From assembly GCA_964538565.1 (NCBI GenBank), contig CAZIGW010000285.1, positions 1 through 6,319 of the forward strand: DNA of 6,319 bases. Reading direction: 5' to 3'. The stretch comes from CAYVBN01 sp964538565 (GTDB lineage: Bacteria > Pseudomonadota > Alphaproteobacteria > Rhizobiales > Xanthobacteraceae). The notes beneath the pieces are model-generated. The model made no database searches and was not told where the DNA came from. It worked only from the letters and a program-made list of their open reading frames with translations. Each line of letters opens with the position of its first letter. Within the stretch, counting starts at the first letter, position 1. Made by a program: the position numbers and the translations under genes. This document shows, in pieces, positions 1-5,814 of this stretch.

Positions 1-17
1 CGGCCTTCATGTTCATT

Positions 18-44
18 GGTCGCGACAGGCCCCGCAAAGGTTCA
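18..44 (-). promoter_or_regulatory. Candidate ECF-type promoter directed off the left edge
   Basis: Reading the minus strand, TGAACC (44-39) is followed by a 16-base spacer and then CGACC (22-18). The same two blocks at the same spacing lie just before the sigma gene at 3100-3075. The wider match is TGAACCT at the upstream block and CGCGAC-Y-AA at the downstream block. A GAAC-type -35 and a CG-containing -10 at 16-17 bases are usual for ECF sigma promoters. An ATG at 16-14 lies too close to the -10 for normal translation, so the transcript would be leaderless or the start codon lies beyond the window. The gene it would drive is not visible. The assignment to the neighbouring sigma factor is inference. 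Confidence 0.45.
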
Positions 45-63
45 TGGGCACGGCGGCCGGTTC

Positions 64-92
64 AAAAAAATTTCAGGGCCAGCCCGCAGGCC
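64..92 (-). terminator. Weak intrinsic terminator candidate after the protease gene
   Basis: On the minus strand a GC-rich stretch with short self-complementary parts (GGCC-N8-GGCC, or GGGC/GCCC with a tiny loop) is followed, after a few bases, by a run of seven T (70-64). It lies about 130 bases downstream of the protease stop codon and before the left-edge promoter, where a terminator would be expected. The stem is short and imperfect and the T run is not directly adjacent, so this is only a candidate. Confidence 0.28.
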
Positions 93-224
93 GAAGTCGC
101 CGCCGCCGCGCGCGGCCGCATGCGGCGGATGACCGCCCATCGATGCAGTGATGGCTTCAGAAAATCCGGCGCGCCTTCTTGACGCCGGCCGGCGCCCTCG
201 GCCCGGGTCGGAAGCGGACAGGCG

Positions 225-1724
225 CTATTGCGGCGGGGCGGTGTCGGCGGTCTTCGGCTCGAACGACATGACGGCGCCGAAGGCATTGACGAGCCCGGCG
301 CCGAATTCGTCGTCGCGCCCTTTCGGCCCGAGATCCTTCGCGGTCGAGACGAGCACCCGCCTGGCCACGTCGGGCAGGAGCTTCGGCCGGCGCTCGAGCA
401 GAAGCGCGGCGATCCCGCTGACGTAGGCGGCCGCGAAGGACGTGCCCGAGGACATTTGATAGCCGCCGCCGGGTGTCGGCACGAGGATATCGACGCCCGG
501 CGCGGCGACCGCCACGTAGCGGCCGCGGTTCGCCGCCGCAAACAGCTTGTCCTCGATGTCGGTCGCGGTCACGGCGATCACGTTCGGATCGGCCGCCGGA
601 TAGAGCGGTGGCGATTTCGCCCCGGCGTTGCCGACCGCCGCCACGAGAATTGTGCCTTTGCGTTTCAGGTTGGCGAGCGAACGCTCGAGCATCGGATCGG
701 GCGGCCCGGCAAAGCTCATGTTGACGATGCGCGCGCCATGCGCGATCGCCCAATCGAGCCCCTTGAGGATGTTGAACGTGGTGCCCTGGGCGCCCTTCGA
801 CTTGGCGCCGAAGGCCCGCACCGCCAGGATGCGGACCGCGGGAGCCGCGCCCATCAGGCGCGCATGCGCGGCGATGATCCCGGCGATCGCCGTTCCGTGC
901 GGATGCGGCGGCTCGTCGGTCCCGAGCGCGTCGAACGTGTCGGCGATCGCTCCCTGGAGCTCGGGATGGGAGACGTCGATGCCGGAATCGACGACGGCGA
1001 TCAGCACGTGCTCGCCCGTCGCGACGCCGTGCGCTTGCGGCAGCTTCAGCTTCACCAGCGCGTATTGCGCGACGTCGCCCTCGCTTCCGGCGGCGCGCGC
1101 GTTCTGCTGCAGCGTGTAGACGTAATTCGGCTGCACCGAGCGGATCGACGCGTCGTTCTCGAGCTCGCGCAGAACCGTCGTCACCGAGCGGCGATCCGGA
1201 ATGCGCCAGCGGAAAAGCGTGGTCCCGGTGATGCCGAAGCTCTGGGACTCCATGCGGGTGAGACGATGGCGCCGCGCCAGCGCATTCACCTGCTGCTGCG
1301 AGGGGCTGCCGTCGACCTCGATGACGACTTCGTTCGGCACGAACCGCCGCTCGTTGGCGGACGGCAGATTGCGCGCGCGCCGAGCCCGCGGTCCGGACGA
1401 CTGGCTGTTCTGAGCCAGCGGATTGGCTGAAGAAACGGGAGGGGGTCCGTCGCTGGACTGGATGCTGTAGGGGCCGCCCCGATTGTAGCGATATCCGGGA
1501 TCGAAACGCGGGCCGATCGGCGCCATGATGGTGGGACCACGGGGGCCGATGCTGGCGCTCGGTCCGCGCAGCGCGTATTGCGCCGAGGCGTCGTCGGTGG
1601 CCGCGAGCCCGACCGTGGCGATCAGCGCAAGCAAGGCGCTCAGGCGATGGAGGGCCGGGCGCGCGCTCACGGTGCGGTGTTGCGGAGATCCGGACGCCGT
1701 CGCAACGCTTCGGTCAGAATGCAT
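225..1724 (-). CDS. Secreted subtilisin-like serine protease (S8 family) with propeptide
   Basis: Predicted exported endopeptidase of 499 aa. The start at 1724 is preferred to an in-frame ATG at 1775 because GGAGA lies 6-7 bases before it and a normal signal peptide follows: basic region, hydrophobic segment near residues 28-43, and an A-S-A cleavage motif near 46-48. A Pro/Gly/Ser-rich, probably disordered segment follows (about 50-120), then an inhibitor-like propeptide of the fervidolysin/I9 type (about 128-204), then the catalytic domain to about 485. The triad is visible: D246 in AVVDSGID, H276 in HPHGTAIAG, S429 in SSGTSFAAAY. The oxyanion Asn is N366 in VGNAG. The usual Pro and His after GTSxAA are Ala and Tyr here. 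The protein has no lipobox and no obvious C-terminal membrane anchor, so it is likely periplasmic or secreted. It is the last gene of the sigma/anti-sigma operon, 87 bases after the anti-sigma stop, and is a candidate regulator or effector of that pair. Substrate unknown. Confidence 0.93.
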   Translation of the reverse strand: MHSDRSVATASGSPQHRTVSARPALHRLSALLALIATVGLAATDDASAQYALRGPSASIGPRGPTIMAPIGPRFDPGYRYNRGGPYSIQSSDGPPPVSSANPLAQNSQSSGPRARRARNLPSANERRFVPNEVVIEVDGSPSQQQVNALARRHRLTRMESQSFGITGTTLFRWRIPDRRSVTTVLRELENDASIRSVQPNYVYTLQQNARAAGSEGDVAQYALVKLKLPQAHGVATGEHVLIAVVDSGIDVSHPELQGAIADTFDALGTDEPPHPHGTAIAGIIAAHARLMGAAPAVRILAVRAFGAKSKGAQGTTFNILKGLDWAIAHGARIVNMSFAGPPDPMLERSLANLKRKGTILVAAVGNAGAKSPPLYPAADPNVIAVTATDIEDKLFAAANRGRYVAVAAPGVDILVPTPGGGYQMSSGTSFAAAYVSGIAALLLERRPKLLPDVARRVLVSTAKDLGPKGRDDEFGAGLVNAFGAVMSFEPKTADTAPPQ

Positions 1725-1730
1725 GGCCCT

Positions 1731-1735
1731 TCTCC
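1731..1735 (-). promoter_or_regulatory. Ribosome binding site that decides the protease start
   Basis: GGAGA on the minus strand, followed by six bases and the ATG at 1724. The alternative ATG at 1775 has only a weak GTGGG directly adjacent to it, and using it would put 17 extra residues before the signal peptide. Confidence 0.6.
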
Positions 1736-1811
1736 AAGCCTTCGGCCGGCAACGAATTCGGTCCGGCCCGAACATCCCACGCTCGCCATTCGTACGCCTG
1801 CAGCGAACGAA

Positions 1812-2489
1812 TTACGGCGTCGGGGCGGCGAAGCCGATGACCCGATGGTCGTCCTGCATCTGCTTGATGAGGCGCGCGAGCTCCTCCTGCGGCAGAGCCT
1901 TGTCGGCGACGCGGACCCGGTACATCCCGGTTCCGAAGTTGGGGCCGTCGACCACGGTCGCCTTGTGGGCCTTGAGGAAGGCGGTGATCTCCTCGGCGGT
2001 CGCCTGCGGAGCGAAACGGACGAGGGCGTAGGAGCCTTCGACGACTTGCGCCTGCTCGGGGGCGGACGCAGTCTCGTAGGAGGGGCCGCGCTCCTTGACG
2101 AACAGGCCGGCGAGCAGGCCCGCCTGCAGCACGATCGCGAGCGCGGCCGCGGTCGCCGACCAGGCGAGCGTGCGCGGGGACAGGCCGGCGAAGAATTCGG
2201 TGACGCGCGCCGCGAGGTTGAGCGAGACGCGCGGGGTGCGCGCCGGCTCGGCGTCGATGGCGGCGAACAGGCGCTCCATGGCGCGGGAGGACGGGGCGCC
2301 GAGGGTTTCGTTGAGGTGGACGGTCTCGGCGAGCTCCTCGCGCACCAGTTCGAAACGGCGGGCGAGTTCGCGGTCGGCGGCGATGGCGCGCTCGACGCGC
2401 TCGGCGTCGCGGCGGCTCAGCGTGCCCGCCGCGTGCCACGGCAGCAGGGCTTCGATGTCTTCGGGCGCCTCGTTGCTGATCGTCATCAT
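1812..2489 (-). CDS. Membrane-bound zinc-less anti-sigma factor with periplasmic propeptide-like domain
   Basis: Predicted single-pass anti-sigma factor, 225 aa, that would hold the upstream-encoded ECF sigma factor inactive at the inner membrane. The ATG at 2489 overlaps the sigma stop (ATGA), with GAGG six bases before it, so translation is probably coupled. The reading frame is open further upstream but only inside the sigma gene. Residues 1-80 form the cytoplasmic sigma-binding part. The segment EDIEALLPWHAAGTLS is typical of anti-sigma domains, but the zinc ligands (H-x3-C-x2-C) are absent and the protein has no cysteine. One membrane helix lies at about 107-131. Residues 132-152 are a linker. 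Residues 153-225 form a compact domain with a beta-alpha-beta-beta-alpha-beta pattern that aligns by eye with the propeptide of the adjacent protease (H175, T178, F185-G186, R191-x-R193, D196). Calling this domain propeptide-like is inference. That the gene is an anti-sigma factor is well supported by motif, topology and position. Confidence 0.88.
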   Translation of the reverse strand: MMTISNEAPEDIEALLPWHAAGTLSRRDAERVERAIAADRELARRFELVREELAETVHLNETLGAPSSRAMERLFAAIDAEPARTPRVSLNLAARVTEFFAGLSPRTLAWSATAAALAIVLQAGLLAGLFVKERGPSYETASAPEQAQVVEGSYALVRFAPQATAEEITAFLKAHKATVVDGPNFGTGMYRVRVADKALPQEELARLIKQMQDDHRVIGFAAPTP

Positions 2490-3067
2490 GGCCAACCTCG
2501 TTCGATCCCCGCCGCCTTCAGCAGCTCTGCCAATTTTTTCCGCGCGTAGAACATGCGCGTCTTGACGGTGTTTTCCGGGATTCCGACGATCTCGGCCACT
2601 TCCTCGACCGACTTCTCGTGGTAGTACACGAGATCGATGATCTCCCGGTGTTCCGGCGTCAGTGCGGACAGGCACCCGCGCAGAACCTCACTCTTGTCCT
2701 TCTTCTGGACCGCGACCTCGGGGTCGTCCGTCGGATCCTCGATCGCCGCCGCTGCTTCGTCGTCCAACTCCTCGTCCGGCCGGCGTCTCAGGGCGGACAG
2801 CGCCTTGAACCGCGCGATCGCCAGGAGCCACGTCGAGACCGCGGACCGCCCCTCGAACCGACCAGCCTGGCGCCAAACGTCCAGGAACACCTCGCTGATC
2901 AGGTCCTCCGCGGTTGTCGGATCGCCGACGAGGCGTAGCACGAACCGGTACACGCGCACCTGATGCCGGGCGAACAGCACCTGCATCGCGAGCCGGTCGC
3001 CTTGCGCGATGCGTCCAATCAGGACGTCGTCCGATGTGGCCTGGTTCACGCCCAACGGTCGGCTCAT
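2486..3067 (-). CDS. ECF-family RNA polymerase sigma factor
   Basis: Transcription initiation factor of the extracytoplasmic function class, 193 aa, normal length. Region 2 spans about residues 31-96 and carries the core-binding and -10-reading segment (AEDLISEVFLDVWRQAGRF, then SAVSTWLLAIARFKALSALRRR). An acidic linker (about 98-118) separates it from region 4 (about 127-183), whose helix-turn-helix is SVEEVAEIVGIPENTVKTRM and reads the -35 element. Regions 1.1 and 3 are absent, as expected for ECF sigmas. It is the first gene of a minus-strand operon and overlaps the anti-sigma gene by four bases. No Shine-Dalgarno sequence precedes its ATG. Instead a promoter-like TGAACC-N16-CGAC ends eight bases before the start codon, so the mRNA may be leaderless and the gene autoregulated. 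The signal it answers to is not visible from the sequence. Confidence 0.95.
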   Translation of the reverse strand: MSRPLGVNQATSDDVLIGRIAQGDRLAMQVLFARHQVRVYRFVLRLVGDPTTAEDLISEVFLDVWRQAGRFEGRSAVSTWLLAIARFKALSALRRRPDEELDDEAAAAIEDPTDDPEVAVQKKDKSEVLRGCLSALTPEHREIIDLVYYHEKSVEEVAEIVGIPENTVKTRMFYARKKLAELLKAAGIERGWP

Positions 3068-3071
3068 GGAG

Positions 3072-3100
3072 TTAGTCGCGGGAGACGCAGGACAGGTTCA
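3072..3100 (-). promoter_or_regulatory. Candidate autoregulated ECF promoter of the sigma operon
   Basis: On the minus strand TGAACC (3100-3095), a 16-base spacer, then CGACTAA (3078-3072) lie immediately upstream of the sigma ATG at 3067. The same blocks at the same spacing occur at 44-18. ECF sigmas usually drive their own operon, so self-recognition is the simplest reading. Transcription would begin within a few bases of the ATG. Confidence 0.52.
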
Positions 3101-3122
3101 AATGCCGGTGCGGCGCCCGTGA

Positions 3123-3148
3123 AGTGGAGTTCCCGCCCAAGTTCCACT
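3123..3148. repeat. Inverted repeat AGTGGA/TCCACT containing two AGTTCC copies
   Basis: AGTGGA (3123-3128) and TCCACT (3143-3148) are perfect inverted copies separated by 14 bases. AGTTCC occurs directly repeated at 3128-3133 and 3140-3145, 12 bases apart. On the minus strand these read as two GGAACT boxes upstream of the sigma promoter. They could be an operator or extra -35-like elements. No matching -10 at 16-17 bases was clear. Confidence 0.35.
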
Positions 3149-3199
3149 CCCGTAGCAGCCTGTCGGGCCTGACCTTGCAGGTTGGCAGGACCGGCGCGG

Positions 3200-3221
3200 A
3201 GGCCCGCCCCGGTCCGGGCCT
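3200..3221. other. GC-rich hairpin with 7-bp perfect stem
   Basis: AGGCCCG (3200-3206) pairs with CGGGCCT (3215-3221) across an 8-base loop. It is followed by TAAAA on the plus strand and preceded by T-poor sequence, so it does not have the T run of an intrinsic terminator in the plus direction. On the minus strand the stem is preceded, not followed, by TTTT. Function unknown. Confidence 0.35.
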
Positions 3222-3312
3222 AAAATGCCCTTGAAACCCTCCGATCCGCAAGCAATCCCGACACAAAGTTTAAAGTGCCGCCGATTGGGCCGCGGGTCCC
3301 CGTTCGGGGGCG

Positions 3313-3348
3313 GCCCCGCCCGCCCCGCCCGCCCCACCCACCCCGCCG
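3313..3348 (-). repeat. Four 9-base tandem units forming a minus-strand G-quadruplex motif
   Basis: The plus strand carries GCCCCGCCC twice (3313-3321, 3322-3330), then GCCCCACCC (3331-3339) and ACCCCGCCG (3340-3348). On the minus strand, 3344-3314 gives seven G runs of 4,3,4,3,4,3,4 bases, every one separated by a single T or C. Single-base loops are the most stable class of G-quadruplex motif. The complementary strand could form an i-motif. It lies about 125 bases upstream of the oxidoreductase start and about 250 upstream of the sigma start. Confidence 0.6.
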
Positions 3349-3380
3349 GCCAACGCATGGCCGGCCGTCTCACGAGACGG
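3345..3380. other. Two adjacent perfect hairpins
   Basis: GCCGGCC (3345-3351) pairs with GGCCGGC (3359-3365) across seven bases. CCGTCT (3365-3370) pairs with AGACGG (3375-3380) across a CACG loop. The two stems share base 3365 and follow directly on the G-quadruplex repeat. No T run follows, so an intrinsic terminator is unlikely. A leader RNA structure or protein-binding palindrome is possible. Confidence 0.4.
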
Positions 3381-3471
3381 TTGAACCGGCCGACGTATTG
3401 GGACATGTGAGCGGGGATTCCTCACGCCACGCCCGACGCGAACCTCCCCGGGGCGAACAAAGGATTGAACG

Positions 3472-5799
3472 ATGGGTGAATTTGGCATCGGGCAACCCGT
3501 GCCTCGCGAAGAAGACCCCTATCTGGTCAGGGGGGCCGGGCGCTACGTCGACGACGTGGCGCTGGTCGGGCAGGCCCGCGGCTATGTCCTGCGCTCGCCG
3601 CATTCGCACGCGCGCATCCGCGCGATCGACACCGGACGGGCACGGGAGTTGCCGGGGGTTCTGGCGATCCTCACCGGAAGGGACCCGGAGGTGCTGGCGC
3701 TCGGCACCCAGTCGCCGCGCCAGGCTCGCAAGCATCCGGACGGCAGCCCGGCCGCCGGCTCGCCGCAGTTCGTGCTGGCGCGCGACGAGGTGCGCTACAT
3801 CGGCGATCCGGTCGCCTTCGTGGTGGCGGAGACGCTCGAACAGGCGAAGGACGCCGCCGAGGCGATCGAGGTCGATTACGAGTCCCTTCCGGCGGTCGTC
3901 CTGATCGAGGAGGCGCTCGCTCCCGACGCGCCCGTCGTTTCGGACAGGAATCCGGGCAATTGCGCCTTCCTGCACGAGCGCGGCGACCGCGCGGCGACGG
4001 AGGCGGCCTTCGCCAGGGCCGCGCACGTCGTGCGGCACCGGATGGTGATCAGCCGGCTGACCGCGAACCCGATGGAGCCGCGCGGCTGTCTCGCCGAGTA
4101 CGACCCGCGCGAGGACCGCTACACGGTGCGCTGCACCGTCCAGGGACCGCACACGACACGGCGCGTCCTGGCCGAGGAGATCTTCAGGCTGCCGGAGACA
4201 CGATTCCGCGTCGTCGCGGAGAACGTCGGCGGCGGGTTCGGCATGAAGGGCGCGTTCTACGCCGAATACGCCTTGTGCGCGCTGGCCGCGCGGGTCGTGG
4301 GACGGCCGGTCAAATGGATCGCCGAGCGCAGCGAAGGGTTCCTCGCCGACGAGCACTGCCGCGACAATGTCACCGACGCGGAACTGGCGCTCGACCGCGA
4401 CGGGCGCTTTCTCGGCCTGCGGGTGCGCACGTTCGCCAACCTCGGCGCCTACTACAATTCCGATCGCAGCGCCGGGCCGCCGACCAACAACATCGGCGTG
4501 CTCGCCGGGACCTACGTGATCCCGGCGATCCACGTTGAAGTGACCGGCGTGCTCACCCACACGATGCTCACCGGCGCCTACCGGGGCGCGGGACGGCCGG
4601 AAGCCGCCTACGTCATCGAGACGCTGGTCGATGTCGCGGCGCGCGAGCTCGGCATCGATCCGGCGGAGCTGCGCCGGCGCAACACGATTCCAGTGTCGGC
4701 GATGCCCTATCGCACGGCGCTCGTCTACACCTACGACTGCGGCGACTTCCTCAAGAACCTGGAGGATTGCCTCAAGCGGGCGGACTACGCCGGCGTCGAG
4801 GCGCGCCGCAAGGAGGCAGCGCGGCGCGGCCAGCTGCTCGGAGTCGGTGTCTCCAACACGATCGAGGCCTCGAACGCCGGCCGCATCGAGCACGCGGAAA
4901 TCCGCTTCGACCCCACCGGCACCCTCACTCTCCTGGTCGGCACGCACGACCACGGGCAGGGCCACGCGACGAGTTTCCGCCAGATCATCGCCAGCAAGCT
5001 CGGGGTCGATCCCTCGGCCGTCAAGTTCGTCTACGGCGACACCGACCAGACGATGATCGGCACCGGCACCTTCGGCTCGCGCTCGACGGTTTCGGCCGGC
5101 ACGGCGCTGCTGATCGCCGCGCAGAAGATCATCGCCAAGGGCACGCGGATCGCGGCGCATCTGCTCGAATCCGGCGAGCACGACATCGTGTTCGAGAACG
5201 GACGCTTCGTCGTCGCCGGCACCGACAGGTCGATCGGCGTGCAGCAGGTGGCGCGCGCGGCGTTCCAGCCGCAGCGGCTTCCCGAGGGCGTCGAGCCGGG
5301 CTTCTACGAGACCGGGACGTTCGACGGCGGCACGTACACCTTCCCGAACGGCTGCCACGTCAGCGAGGTCGAGATTGACGAGGAGACCGGCGTCGTCAGG
5401 CTCGTGCGCTACACCGCGGTCGACGACGTCGGCAACATCATCAATCCGCTGCTGGTCGAAGGCCAGCTGCACGGCGGCATCGCGCAGGGCGTCGGCCAGG
5501 CACTCATGGAGCGCATCGCCTACGATTCCTCCGGCCAGCTCGTGTCCGGCTCGTTCATGGACTACGCGATGCCGCGCGCGTCCGACTTCTGCCATTTCGA
5601 GCTCGGCGAGAACGTGGTGCCGACGCTCACCAATCCGCTCGGCGTGAAGGGCGCGGGCGAATCCGGCACGGTCGGCTCGCTCTCCTCGGTGATGAACGCC
5701 ATCAACGATGCGCTGGCGCGGATCGGGGCGCCCTACGTGCAGATGCCGGCCACTTCCGAGAAGGTCTGGCGCGCGATCCGCGCGGCGCGGGGCGGCTGA
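3472..5799 (+). CDS. Xanthine dehydrogenase-family molybdopterin-binding subunit (form II CoxL-like)
   Basis: Catalytic large subunit of a molybdenum hydroxylase, 775 aa, full length. Such enzymes hydroxylate aldehydes, purines or N-heterocycles with water and pass electrons to 2Fe-2S and FAD subunits. The N-terminal hammerhead domain covers about residues 19-137 (GRYVDDV, PHSHARI). The molybdopterin-binding domains follow, with VGGGFGMKG (252-260), the active-site loop AYRGAGR (369-375), GTHDHGQGH (490-498) and GVKGAGESG (724-732), in which E730 is the expected catalytic base. The AYRGAGR loop is the form II signature. True CO dehydrogenases carry AYRCSFR, so CO oxidation is not predicted and the substrate is unknown. 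AAAGGA seven bases before the ATG supports the start. There is no signal peptide, so it is likely cytoplasmic. Neither the FAD subunit nor the iron-sulfur subunit gene is in the window: upstream is the divergent sigma operon and downstream a convergent gene, so it looks monocistronic. Confidence 0.95.
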   Translation: MGEFGIGQPVPREEDPYLVRGAGRYVDDVALVGQARGYVLRSPHSHARIRAIDTGRARELPGVLAILTGRDPEVLALGTQSPRQARKHPDGSPAAGSPQFVLARDEVRYIGDPVAFVVAETLEQAKDAAEAIEVDYESLPAVVLIEEALAPDAPVVSDRNPGNCAFLHERGDRAATEAAFARAAHVVRHRMVISRLTANPMEPRGCLAEYDPREDRYTVRCTVQGPHTTRRVLAEEIFRLPETRFRVVAENVGGGFGMKGAFYAEYALCALAARVVGRPVKWIAERSEGFLADEHCRDNVTDAELALDRDGRFLGLRVRTFANLGAYYNSDRSAGPPTNNIGVLAGTYVIPAIHVEVTGVLTHTMLTGAYRGAGRPEAAYVIETLVDVAARELGIDPAELRRRNTIPVSAMPYRTALVYTYDCGDFLKNLEDCLKRADYAGVEARRKEAARRGQLLGVGVSNTIEASNAGRIEHAEIRFDPTGTLTLLVGTHDHGQGHATSFRQIIASKLGVDPSAVKFVYGDTDQTMIGTGTFGSRSTVSAGTALLIAAQKIIAKGTRIAAHLLESGEHDIVFENGRFVVAGTDRSIGVQQVARAAFQPQRLPEGVEPGFYETGTFDGGTYTFPNGCHVSEVEIDEETGVVRLVRYTAVDDVGNIINPLLVEGQLHGGIAQGVGQALMERIAYDSSGQLVSGSFMDYAMPRASDFCHFELGENVVPTLTNPLGVKGAGESGTVGSLSSVMNAINDALARIGAPYVQMPATSEKVWRAIRAARGG

Positions 5800-5806
5800 C
5801 CCCGCG
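5786..5806. other. Hairpin over the stop codon between convergent genes
   Basis: CGCGGGG (5786-5792) and CCCCGCG (5800-5806) form a perfect 7-bp stem with a seven-base loop that contains the TGA stop of the oxidoreductase gene. It may slow or end transcription in the 15-base gap to the convergent gene, but no T run follows, so this is not a standard intrinsic terminator. Confidence 0.38.
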
Positions 5807-5814
5807 GATGGGTG

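Larger units (their letters stand above)
3101..3471. other. Divergent intergenic region rich in palindromes, no gene seen
   Basis: Together with the sigma promoter this is the 404-base gap between the minus-strand sigma operon and the plus-strand oxidoreductase gene. Short open frames cross it on both strands, but their products are Pro/Arg/Gly-rich low-complexity sequences with no recognisable domain and no good ribosome site. I see no convincing sigma-70 promoter for the plus-strand gene. The region holds an AGTTCC direct repeat inside an inverted repeat, a GC hairpin, a 9-base tandem repeat with G-quadruplex potential and two adjacent hairpins, listed separately. A ribosome site, AAAGGA at 3459-3464, precedes the ATG at 3472 by seven bases. 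Confidence 0.6.

Noticed and set aside
43..64. TGAACC at 64-59 on the minus strand as another ECF promoter
   Set aside because: No CGAC-like block at 16-17 bases downstream; the copy at 44-39 is the one with the complete match.
183..194. 12-base perfect palindrome CGCCGGCCGGCG just after the protease gene as a terminator
   Set aside because: It has no loop and no following T run, and such palindromes are common by chance at this GC content.
228..1430. Plus-strand open frame (400 codons) opposite the protease gene
   Set aside because: Arg/Gly-rich product without domains, covering a gene with an intact catalytic triad; a shadow frame.
1725..1775. Upstream start for the protease at 1775
   Set aside because: Weak ribosome site and 17 extra charged residues before an otherwise normal signal peptide; the start at 1724 has GGAGA at proper spacing.
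1578..2549. Plus-strand open frame (323 codons) opposite the anti-sigma gene
   Set aside because: Low-complexity Gly/Arg/Glu product antisense to a clear anti-sigma factor; no independent support.
2490..2675. N-terminal extension of the anti-sigma frame to 2675
   Set aside because: It lies wholly within the sigma gene, gives an Arg/Gly-rich sequence, and the ATG at 2489 has the typical ATGA overlap and a GAGG site.
3382..3409. Third TGAACC, on the plus strand, as an ECF promoter for the oxidoreductase gene
   Set aside because: At 16 bases the downstream block is CATGTG, not CGAC, so only the -35-like half matches.
3225..3410. Small plus-strand open frame (61 codons) in the intergenic region
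   Set aside because: Pro/Arg/Gly-rich product through the C-rich repeat, with no ribosome site or domain; probably not translated.
3370..5595. Long open frame (741 codons) antisense to the molybdenum hydroxylase
   Set aside because: The opposite strand encodes a full protein with all family motifs. The antisense product has no recognisable domain and is Arg/Asp/Val-rich, as expected for a shadow frame in GC-rich DNA.
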